Source: a virus. Taken from it: a stretch of 25,733 bases of DNA. Numbering within the stretch: the first letter of the stretch is position 1; every line of letters begins with the position of its first letter. Made by a program: the position numbers and the translations under genes. Where the stretch lies: positions 24,669-50,401 of IMG/VR virus record IMGVR_UViG_3300003324_000061. One strand, given 5' to 3'. Under the pieces are notes generated by a model that did no database searches, was not told the origin of the DNA, and saw only the letters and a list, made by a program, of their open reading frames with translations. This document shows positions 1 to 7,431 of the stretch, piece after piece.

Positions 1-3000
1 AAACCAGAGAGGTAACGGAAGATTGCATTGTTTGTACTCACATTTTCCGTCAGAAGATTCTCATTCCTAGAGTATATCTTACCAGTATTCAATGCATGGT
101 AGAGTTTCCACGCTGCGTTGACTGAAGATATCTCTCTGAAGATATCTAAGAAGTTATCCATAGTAGGTTGGTACTTTCGATCTTCATCACCGAACATACC
201 TTGGACCATCTTCCAACCCGGATCTAAAGTACGGGAAAGCATGTTCTTGAGTGTGCTGAAAGAAGCACCACCGATCAGGTCAATCGTAGTCTTATCTCCA
301 CGAAGTAATTCTCTGATGGGTTCAAGCCCTTGTACTCCATATTTCTCTTGAACATTGTACCAATTCCCTCCAGAGCCTAGCGCTAAGAAAGCAGCTATGC
401 CACCCTCCCAGAAAGCTGAGCCTACGAAGTTCTGTCCTGGCGTGTAACTGGTATTCTCTGCAACCCACTTGTTAATGTGGTCTGCGAAAGGATAGCCAGT
501 AAGACCGAAGGCCCCTGGAATACCGTACAGTGCAGCATAGGTAGTAAACAACCTACCCTTCTCATATGCGGATAGACGCTTGCCTAAGAACAGTTCTGCA
601 GTGCGCAACTGGTATGTTAAGAATTGAGATGGAAGAGAGAAGACACCTTCTTGAAGCTTTGAATTAGAAGCTCTAGACATATTAACGCTTAGCGTATCTG
701 CGCGTTGGAGGATTGTCCTCTTATCTGCTTCCGTAAGCGCACGAGCAGGAACCTTATCTCTGAATTCTCTGAATGCAGTATAGAAGGCACCGTAACGAAC
801 TAAACGTTCTGACTCTGTGAAGAATATGGCTGCAGGGTTTAGGATATTATCTCTTACACCTCTAGTCAGGATGTTATAACCAGCAGGGTTATCTCTTAGA
901 GCGTATTCACCTGCAATGTTACCGAAGCCAGTCTGCTGTAACAAGTTGAAGGCTTCACGCCATTCCCCGGGCCTCCATTCGGAGGTTCCGGGTATTATTT
1001 TTTTAGACATAAGCTTGTCCAGCTGAGTTAAGACTTCCTCACTCTGGTTCATCCTAGTCATCCAGTGCGTGAAGGCAGCTCTGGTCCCTGGAGCAGCATA
1101 CTTGAACCCTGCAACACCTAAGATGGTAGCGTAGGTATTTAAGTTAGTTAAGAATGTACCTGGGTTAAACAAACCTAGCTTAGCATCAAAGGTAAAGCTT
1201 CGAATGAATGCGAAAGGATCACGTAGCGTAGGTAGAAGATAGGCAGGGGCCAAGGCTAACTTCTTATAGCCTCTGTCATATAGACTATCTGCTAGAACCT
1301 GTGCTGTGTGATGTAAGAAGGTTGTAGTTTGATCTTTTACCCCGAGGAATTGTTTGATCTGGAACCTAGCTGTCTCAAGATTATTAGCTACAACAGGATC
1401 AACACCCTTACGGAACTTACCGTTGAAAAAGTAATAGTAAGGTGCGTCTGCAAGACGTGCAGGATCGACATCGAAAGCTCCAGCCGCTTTAGCTTCCTGT
1501 ATCCAATGTTCAACAGAGAAGATCTTATAGTCATCCATGAACGTCTCGTTCAGGACTTTGTTAAGACCTCTGTTCAAAGATGTAATAGGATCAATGGCTT
1601 CTGCAGGCGTAGCATTGTACAAAGGATTGGCTTTGGTACCATAGTTCTCTGCGGTAAAGAGTTGATGAACATCTCGCTTACCTTCGATGTACCTGCCGTA
1701 ACCTTCGGTAGTACCGTCTCTGAAACTATCTCTACCGCCATTACGAACGATTAGAGCCTCACCTTCTACGTCCCCGACCATCTGATTACGAGGGACAGAA
1801 ACGATAGGTTCATCTAAACTTAGAAGAGGCCGCTGACCGTTTGGGCCTACTTCAAACCAACTACGGACTTCAGAGAAGTTAGTAGATAACGGGTTGGCTG
1901 CCTCAGCCTCATCGTAGTTACCTGACTTGATGAACTTTCGAACATCATCCAACTTCTTGGCAATGTCTCTTGAGACAGAACCAATGTTGTGTGCGCCAAT
2001 GATGTTATCTTTCTCATACCAATTACGTTTAGAGACCTGATCTCTTAGAATATGCGCTTGAGAGATATAGTGCTCATAATCATAATCAGCCGGACGCGGA
2101 TGATTGAACACCTGGTTCCATTGCAGAGGTTTTGTATCTGTCTTATCTACCAGAACATAACGGGGACGAACATTAGAGCCTACGTTAGGCAAATCTTTGA
2201 AAGGAAGTTCATCTGGGTTAGTGATCCTCAAAAGAACCATAGATCCTTCGCTAACCTTCTTCTCATAGAGTTTACGTTGGTTGTTCTTGATATTATCTGT
2301 TAAACGAACTGCAACGTTGTTAATATCTTTACCAATTCTAATCAGAGTATCACTGCCTAAGTTCTCGAAGGAGTGTAAACGAACACCGTCAACTGTAATT
2401 TGTGTGCGTCCTAAATATCCTTGATACTTAGAAGTATATGGATTAGGGATACTGATAGTATGGGTTTCTGCACCTAACCTGGATTTATTACGTAACGCCC
2501 CTAGGTTACGAAAGACATCTAACAAGTCTGAGTTACGTTTGTAAGCAAAGGCCGCAGCAATTTCTTGTTCATCAGGCATTCTGTTTAGCACGCGCTGGTA
2601 CAAGTCACTGAGTTGAGATGGGTGCTGAAATAACTCACCAGTCGCTGCCCTGTCTTTCTCAGCAGCGCTTATAACACGTTGCCATTCCTGCCAACGCTGA
2701 CGCTTATCCGGCATGGAAAACCATCCGGCTTTGATATCATTAATCTCTTTAGCAGATTGTCTTAGGACTTTAAGGAAGTTAGACGGGGCATACGTAGCAA
2801 CCTTACGGTTCATAAGCTGTTCCATGGCCAGGGTTTCTTCTGGCGTACGGAAGGATCCTAGCCATCCACCCCAAGCATTTAGCCAACTAGCAGGTGTCTT
2901 AGTGTTGGAGGTAGCTAACAGAGCATCTCGGATTACAGAATCTGTTTCCTTGAGGGGCTTGTAGACTACAACCTTCCAACCTACTCCCTGTTGAACAGGA

Positions 3001-4685
3001 GTGGCTTTTAAGGTAGCTAGTTGAGCATCAATAGCCTCTCTCTTGGCTTTAAGTTCTAAATAATAGAGACTTTTATCGTAAGTATTCGGAGCTTTCTTAA
3101 CGATCTCCGACATCTTAAATAAAAGCTCACCACTTTGCTTCTCAAGCAGTTGTATGTTGCCAGGAGTTTTTACACGGCCTTCAGACTTTACAACTTCTCC
3201 CTTTAAACCTGTATCAGAAATGAATTTCTGAGCAGCTCGTTCACTCCCGAACAAGGTGCCGTCAGTCTGTCCTAGATGTACGCCTACGAAATAAGAGTTA
3301 GTAGCAGCATCCCTAGTAGGAGTGGAGATATCAAGAATAGTGTTATCCAGCCCAGGGAATCTAGTTCGAATTTCATCTTTAATAGCCCTTATATTCTTCT
3401 CCACTGCAAACACTGCAGGGAGACGATCAACGCGCATTGTATTCTGGACGGACTCTAGGAATGCGTCTCTAACTTCGTTGTAACGCTGTTCTATTCTATT
3501 GATTAGTTCCCTGGAGGCAGGTCCATTGTTGGATTTAACAGCATCCACAGTACGATTGAAGTAGGAGGCAATGCCTTCTAATCCTCTACGTGTAGGATCT
3601 CCAGTGCCCTTCATTTCTGCGATTATATTGTCCGCAGTCTTGGTTACAGCAGCTTCAGGAATATCTCCCACAGCCTCGTGCATACCTGCACGGTCTAGCG
3701 CAGGATCCTTAGTGGCTTTGATTTGATCGGTAACAGCATTAGATACCGCTTTACTCATGTCCCGTTCAGACAAACCTTTGACTAAGGTTTTTCCTAAACC
3801 AACAATGCTCAGTGGCTTAATAAAGGTTGCATCTATAGCTGTAGTAAGACTGTTTAGATTTTCTTCGGTATAAGACTGTCCCAACATTGCCTGAACAAAC
3901 CGAAGAGCTAGTTCAGGATTATCCTTCTTAAGACGATTAGAAGTACTTAACAACCATTCCTTGTATTGAGGGAAAGGTAGACGATAAGCAGTTTTCATCT
4001 GGGCGGTAAGATTACCACCTAGTAAATCGAAGTTGAACGAATCTACGTTAGGAACATTGCCACGAAGTTTAATATCAGTATAACCAGGGATAAGCATTTT
4101 ACCCTGATCAACCACCCAGCCAACCATAGATTGTTGGCCAACCTCAGCTTCTAAGTTCTGTGCAATAGTTCTTGTAAACTCGTTCTTAGCTAAGAAGGTT
4201 GTCCCCAACATCTGAGATGCTTTGGTTATTTCAGGCTGTACCTGCATAGCCTTGGATATTTCAGAGTCAGGATTGCTCTTAGCTGCTCTATCTAAGAGAT
4301 TGGCATATTCTTGACTATAATACTCTTCGAATACAGATTTAGGATCTGTAGGTTGATTGAGACCTCTTAGCTGCGTGAATACGTATCCAGTCTCAGCCGG
4401 AGATAAGGGAGCACCCTTTCTCTTAGCCAGTTCTGAAATTATATCATAGGCACGGTTTTGCTTGACAGCTTCTAGATTAACTACAGCTTGTTGCCTGACA
4501 GCATCTTCTTGCCCTTCTTTGATACTCTGAGAAATTTGGTCAATAGTCATGCCTAGACTGTTGATCCCAAACTTAGCTTTGAACGCGCGTTGATCCGCAA
4601 CACTAGCAGGAAGCTGCGGAGTTGTGCTTATATCTGCGCTGAGCGGTTCTTGGTTTACAGGATCAGTTGTATCTATAGTAGGCAT
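1..4685 (-). CDS. Giant internal virion / DNA-ejection protein, 3' end cut by window edge
   Basis: The frame is open from the ATG at 4685 to the left edge: 1,561 codons with no stop, so the real protein is longer. The ATG overlaps the TAA of the gp14-like gene by one base (TAATG). Its place as the last late gene after adaptor, nozzle, lysis genes and a gp14-like protein matches the large ejection proteins of podoviruses (T7 gp15/gp16). The N-terminal half is charged and mostly helical. Around residues 1,160-1,200 a segment with AKLGLFNPGTFLTNL resembles the hydrophobic C-terminal part of gp16-type proteins as I remember them. Further hydrophobic, glycine-rich stretches follow near 1,420-1,490 and could insert in the host envelope. 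I see no lysozyme or transglycosylase motif and no RNA-polymerase motif. The role in genome delivery is inferred from size, position and this partial resemblance. Confidence 0.8.
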   Translation of the reverse strand, partial: MPTIDTTDPVNQEPLSADISTTPQLPASVADQRAFKAKFGINSLGMTIDQISQSIKEGQEDAVRQQAVVNLEAVKQNRAYDIISELAKRKGAPLSPAETGYVFTQLRGLNQPTDPKSVFEEYYSQEYANLLDRAAKSNPDSEISKAMQVQPEITKASQMLGTTFLAKNEFTRTIAQNLEAEVGQQSMVGWVVDQGKMLIPGYTDIKLRGNVPNVDSFNFDLLGGNLTAQMKTAYRLPFPQYKEWLLSTSNRLKKDNPELALRFVQAMLGQSYTEENLNSLTTAIDATFIKPLSIVGLGKTLVKGLSERDMSKAVSNAVTDQIKATKDPALDRAGMHEAVGDIPEAAVTKTADNIIAEMKGTGDPTRRGLEGIASYFNRTVDAVKSNNGPASRELINRIEQRYNEVRDAFLESVQNTMRVDRLPAVFAVEKNIRAIKDEIRTRFPGLDNTILDISTPTRDAATNSYFVGVHLGQTDGTLFGSERAAQKFISDTGLKGEVVKSEGRVKTPGNIQLLEKQSGELLFKMSEIVKKAPNTYDKSLYYLELKAKREAIDAQLATLKATPVQQGVGWKVVVYKPLKETDSVIRDALLATSNTKTPASWLNAWGGWLGSFRTPEETLAMEQLMNRKVATYAPSNFLKVLRQSAKEINDIKAGWFSMPDKRQRWQEWQRVISAAEKDRAATGELFQHPSQLSDLYQRVLNRMPDEQEIAAAFAYKRNSDLLDVFRNLGALRNKSRLGAETHTISIPNPYTSKYQGYLGRTQITVDGVRLHSFENLGSDTLIRIGKDINNVAVRLTDNIKNNQRKLYEKKVSEGSMVLLRITNPDELPFKDLPNVGSNVRPRYVLVDKTDTKPLQWNQVFNHPRPADYDYEHYISQAHILRDQVSKRNWYEKDNIIGAHNIGSVSRDIAKKLDDVRKFIKSGNYDEAEAANPLSTNFSEVRSWFEVGPNGQRPLLSLDEPIVSVPRNQMVGDVEGEALIVRNGGRDSFRDGTTEGYGRYIEGKRDVHQLFTAENYGTKANPLYNATPAEAIDPITSLNRGLNKVLNETFMDDYKIFSVEHWIQEAKAAGAFDVDPARLADAPYYYFFNGKFRKGVDPVVANNLETARFQIKQFLGVKDQTTTFLHHTAQVLADSLYDRGYKKLALAPAYLLPTLRDPFAFIRSFTFDAKLGLFNPGTFLTNLNTYATILGVAGFKYAAPGTRAAFTHWMTRMNQSEEVLTQLDKLMSKKIIPGTSEWRPGEWREAFNLLQQTGFGNIAGEYALRDNPAGYNILTRGVRDNILNPAAIFFTESERLVRYGAFYTAFREFRDKVPARALTEADKRTILQRADTLSVNMSRASNSKLQEGVFSLPSQFLTYQLRTAELFLGKRLSAYEKGRLFTTYAALYGIPGAFGLTGYPFADHINKWVAENTSYTPGQNFVGSAFWEGGIAAFLALGSGGNWYNVQEKYGVQGLEPIRELLRGDKTTIDLIGGASFSTLKNMLSRTLDPGWKMVQGMFGDEDRKYQPTMDNFLDIFREISSVNAAWKLYHALNTGKIYSRNENLLTENVSTNNAIFRYLSG

Positions 4686-5542
4686 TAGTAGAGCCCTCGG
4701 AATGATCCAGGTCCTATTGGAAGGGGTATTTGATAGGGCGTGGGCGGTGCAGATGAATAGGGACCGCCGTAACTAATATCCAACGGTGTGGTTGGGCTTT
4801 GTAAGCCTTTGTACAATAGATTACCACCTTGGAATAGCATCTGGCCTCCTGAGAGCAAGGCGCTACCAATTGCAGCTTGTCCTTGTGCAGAAGCAATCTG
4901 ACCACCGTAGCTAGAATACAAGGTCTGTAGATCAGCACCTCTCTTAGCGTACTCTTGGATCAGCTTAGACTTCTGAGTTTGTAGGTCTGCTTGAGAGAAG
5001 GCTAAGGATTGCTGCAGATCTTGCATCTCGACATTCTTACCAGTGATAAGACTATTGATATCGAATATGTTTTGCCCGATCTGACGATTCTGTTCCACAC
5101 CTAAGAAGTTGACTCCGGTCTGTCCAGATATTTGACCATACCCTCCCTGGAGACCACTCCCCCTTGAAGAACCTTGTGCAGTAGCTGTGGCGAGAGCTAG
5201 AGAACGAGCACGCTGCTGTTGGCGTACAATCTCCAACTCTCTGCGGTTGGCATCTAAGTGCATAGCAATGTTCTGCTGCTTACCAACGTCCTGTTGGTAG
5301 CCCAGAATAGCTTTGCTAATATCCGTAGACTTCCTAGCCCCTTCGTAAGTCAGGGCGGATACCTGCTGATTGATATCCTCTTCTTTGTTAGAGAACTCAG
5401 CCGACAGTTGTGCCTGTTGTGCAGCTATAGCCGCTTGCTGTTTAGCAGCAGCTGCAGCTTTTTTCTGGGCAGACACATTTAAACCTATGCCGACTCCACC
5501 AAGAGCCAGAGAACCTACAGCTAAAGCAGTAGCAAAAGGCAT
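4685..5542 (-). CDS. Internal virion protein, T7 gp14-like
   Basis: 285 aa. Residues about 5-25 form a glycine/alanine-rich hydrophobic segment (VGSLALGGVGIGLNV). A long alanine- and glutamine-rich helix follows (AAAAAKQQAAIAAQQAQ), then coiled-coil-like helices to about residue 220, and a glycine/proline-rich tail. This is the usual layout of small podovirus core proteins such as T7 gp14, which leave the virion and form part of the channel across the outer membrane. It is longer than T7 gp14 (196 aa). The ATG overlaps the stop of the acetyltransferase gene by one base, and its own stop overlaps the start of the giant ejection protein the same way, so the two ejection proteins are probably made in a coupled ratio. 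Family assignment rests on composition and position. Confidence 0.72.
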   Translation of the reverse strand: MPFATALAVGSLALGGVGIGLNVSAQKKAAAAAKQQAAIAAQQAQLSAEFSNKEEDINQQVSALTYEGARKSTDISKAILGYQQDVGKQQNIAMHLDANRRELEIVRQQQRARSLALATATAQGSSRGSGLQGGYGQISGQTGVNFLGVEQNRQIGQNIFDINSLITGKNVEMQDLQQSLAFSQADLQTQKSKLIQEYAKRGADLQTLYSSYGGQIASAQGQAAIGSALLSGGQMLFQGGNLLYKGLQSPTTPLDISYGGPYSSAPPTPYQIPLPIGPGSFRGLY

Positions 5543-5964
5543 TATTTAACTTCTTTCAAATAAGTATACTCTTGAAGTTTATAACCAAACTTCTTGTATA
5601 TTTTACCAATATCTTTGTCCATACAAGACACACTGACCATTCGACAGTTTGTCCTTGAAGCCCAGTATTCAAAAGCTTCTAACAGCTGTCGCCCGACTCC
5701 GTTCTTTCGTTTATCAGGAGCAACCCACCAAGCCAGTTCCAATGCAATATCAAATAAACCATATGGAGATGGAACCTTCCGACCAGCAAAGAAAGCGCCA
5801 TCGCCAATTAAGACGATAGCGTCTGGACTTAGTATTAAGCTTTGCAGAAGTTCAGAGATCTTGTCTTCGTCAAAATAATCTTTGAAGCGAGTTTCTTTAA
5901 TAAACTTCATGGCTAGATCTTTAACTTGATCTAAATCTTCATAGGTAGCGACTCGAATAGTCAT
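5542..5964 (-). CDS. GNAT-family N-acetyltransferase
   Basis: 140 aa, a complete small GNAT domain. It starts with the typical IRVATYEDLDQVKDLA beta1-alpha1 region. Motif A is at about residues 80-100 (WWVAPDKRKNGVGRQLLEAF), where the R-K-N-G-V-G turn binds the acetyl-CoA pyrophosphate. The C-terminal KIYKKFGYKLQEY is the usual motif B strand-helix. The substrate cannot be told. It lies between the lysis genes and the ejection proteins, overlapping its upstream neighbour by 26 nt, so it is made late with virion proteins. It might modify a virion protein, the host envelope or a host target. Such enzymes recur in late operons of podoviruses, with no settled role that I know of. Confidence 0.88.
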   Translation of the reverse strand: MTIRVATYEDLDQVKDLAMKFIKETRFKDYFDEDKISELLQSLILSPDAIVLIGDGAFFAGRKVPSPYGLFDIALELAWWVAPDKRKNGVGRQLLEAFEYWASRTNCRMVSVSCMDKDIGKIYKKFGYKLQEYTYLKEVK

Positions 5965-6277
5965 CCTGTACTTCTACTATTTCTATGTTACGTTTAGCAA
6001 AATAACCTTTGGCAAAATCTAACAGACTGCTGAAGCTAGTCCATGATTGCTGGAAAGGTCTTGGTAGTACACCGTGGATATAACGAAGTCTCCAGAGATT
6101 ATCGAAGGGACCGCGTATGGCGTGGAGATTAGGTTCTCCTGAGAAGATACGTTTATCTGCCATCCCTCCGGTAGTAATAGGAGATTTACCCTCCATTACC
6201 TTTAGTACGAGTACCCGGTCTTCCGACCTGTTCTTTTGCTTGTATGCTTCTGTTTTCGCTTCGAACTCATTAAACAT
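5939..6277 (-). CDS. Conserved-looking small phage protein of unknown function
   Basis: 112 aa, soluble and basic/aromatic. The middle part (LHAIRGPFDNLWRLRYIHG, then LPRPFQQSWTSFSSLLDFAK) and the C-terminal strand (KRNIEIVEVQDD) look like a small alpha/beta fold that I have seen in other phage late regions, without known function. The ATG at 6277 overlaps the last base of the upstream membrane-protein gene, and the 3' end overlaps the acetyltransferase start by 26 nt, so it belongs to the same coupled block between lysis and ejection genes. There is no signal peptide or membrane segment. A role in lysis or virion assembly is possible but not shown. Confidence 0.65.
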   Translation of the reverse strand: MFNEFEAKTEAYKQKNRSEDRVLVLKVMEGKSPITTGGMADKRIFSGEPNLHAIRGPFDNLWRLRYIHGVLPRPFQQSWTSFSSLLDFAKGYFAKRNIEIVEVQDDYSSRYL

Positions 6278-6516
6278 TAGTCTCCTCGACTCTTTTGTCC
6301 TTTATGAAATCCATACCAAGCTCCTGCCACTCCCATCAGTACAGCTCCACAAAATCCCCGTAGAACAGGGAAGAAGTAAGCAACTGCGAAAGCACCTGCA
6401 GCAGCGATTCCGGTATATCCAATCAAAGACCAGAATTCAGTATTAAATGTATTCCCCAGAATGTTGGAGAAGAAATCCCAACCTTTCTGGAAGAATTCGT
6501 CAATTAGACCCATCAA
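6277..6516 (-). CDS. Small two-helix membrane protein, candidate holin
   Basis: 79 aa. It has an amphipathic N terminus and two hydrophobic segments at about residues 32-50 (IGYTGIAAAGAFAVAYFFPV) and 54-70 (GFCGAVLMGVAGAWYGF), then a charged tail (HKGQKSRGD). Size, two closely spaced transmembrane helices and a position right after the endolysin and another small membrane protein fit a class II-type holin. It overlaps the preceding gene by 17 nt. Which of the two small membrane proteins forms the hole and which, if either, is an antiholin or accessory protein cannot be decided from sequence. Confidence 0.6.
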   Translation of the reverse strand: MMGLIDEFFQKGWDFFSNILGNTFNTEFWSLIGYTGIAAAGAFAVAYFFPVLRGFCGAVLMGVAGAWYGFHKGQKSRGD

Positions 6517-6748
6517 TGTCTCCTAATCCACGGAACCAGAAGGCTAGTGTGAATAGTACTGAGGTGACGATCAGGACCTGAGAAGCGGTCATGAATTTGT
6601 CCAGAGGGAGGCCGCTGACATACTGTTGAGCCAGACCTGCGAATGAACCTAAGGCTCCTAGACCAGCAACTATCTTAGTTTTGAGGCCAGGCATCCATGA
6701 TGCCACCCATGCTTCAAAACTATTCCACTTGTTCTTTAACCACGACAT
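6500..6748 (-). CDS. Small membrane protein of the lysis cassette, candidate holin or antiholin
   Basis: 82 aa. The N terminus is rich in tryptophan and lysine (MSWLKNKWNSFEAWVASW), a membrane-surface helix. Two hydrophobic segments follow at about residues 26-44 (IVAGLGALGSFAGLAQQYV) and 57-73 (QVLIVTSVLFTLAFWF), and an acidic tail. It begins 29 nt before the endolysin gene ends and runs 17 nt into the next membrane-protein gene, so the three are translated as a unit. Holin or antiholin is the natural reading; no sequence family was recognised. Confidence 0.6.
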   Translation of the reverse strand: MSWLKNKWNSFEAWVASWMPGLKTKIVAGLGALGSFAGLAQQYVSGLPLDKFMTASQVLIVTSVLFTLAFWFRGLGDIDGSN

Positions 6749-7421
6749 TGTTCTTATCCTTTTTGAAATGATATATTAAAATACTTGCTGTAATTAAGAT
6801 TGCTGATCCAATCGCGATCCACATAGCATATTCTGGCCAGTGGCCTGCAGCGAGTACGGCAGCACCTGCTCCGGCTCCAGCACCTGCACCAGCACCTAGG
6901 TCAGCTGCTTTAGAAGCTAAGTCGAGAGCGAATTTACGGCCGGTCTCAACCCTTGCAGTCCAACCTCGTCCGAAGTGGCTGAATGTACTAAGACCTCTTA
7001 GGAAGGTCATCCGTTCATCACAGATTTGATTGATTAGTTCTTTCTTGTCTAATTTCTGAACGGCTGCAATTGTCTCAGGGCCAATGACACCATCGACGGT
7101 TACGCCCGCAATCCCTTGCAATACTTTTGCAGAACGGCTGATGCCGCTGTTAACCCCGTAATCAAAGACAACGAAATCAACACCGGAAGGGAGTTCATCA
7201 CACTTCAATGCATCCCAGTATCTTGCCTTGTAGATAGCCTTAGCTTCAGTCAAGGTCATGTGTTTTACATCTTCAGCAGTACCTAGCGCATTGATGTAAC
7301 GCTGGTAATCGGCTAGAGTGATACCGAAGTTAGTAGGACCACCGGGATCTTGGGGATCGTTGGTGTAACCACCTTCGTACTTAAGTACTTGTTCTAGAGA
7401 GCTATTATAATTTGCTTTCAT
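6720..7421 (-). CDS. Endolysin: GH108-type N-acetylmuramidase with C-terminal membrane anchor
   Basis: 233 aa. The glycoside hydrolase 108 signature is clear at residues 15-35: YEGGYTNDPQDPGGPTNFGI, with E16 as the expected catalytic glutamate. Residues about 85-130 (FDYGVNSG, then VDGVIGPETIAAV) match the PG_binding_3-type helical region usually attached to GH108. The enzyme should cleave the glycan chains of peptidoglycan. A Gly-Ala repeat linker (185-197) leads to one hydrophobic helix at about 200-218 and a lysine-rich tail. A C-terminal anchor on a GH108 endolysin is less usual than an N-terminal SAR helix. The ATG has a clear AGAGG ribosome binding site. The gene is 10 nt downstream of the nozzle gene and overlaps the holin-like gene that follows. 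Confidence 0.9.
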   Translation of the reverse strand: MKANYNSSLEQVLKYEGGYTNDPQDPGGPTNFGITLADYQRYINALGTAEDVKHMTLTEAKAIYKARYWDALKCDELPSGVDFVVFDYGVNSGISRSAKVLQGIAGVTVDGVIGPETIAAVQKLDKKELINQICDERMTFLRGLSTFSHFGRGWTARVETGRKFALDLASKAADLGAGAGAGAGAGAAVLAAGHWPEYAMWIAIGSAILITASILIYHFKKDKNNVVVKEQVE

Positions 7422-7431
7422 ATTTCCTCTA

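Noticed and set aside
1329-1754. Plus-strand frame of 141 codons inside the giant ejection gene
   Set aside because: It is opposite a continuous 1,561-codon frame, has no ribosome binding site and no neighbours on the same strand.
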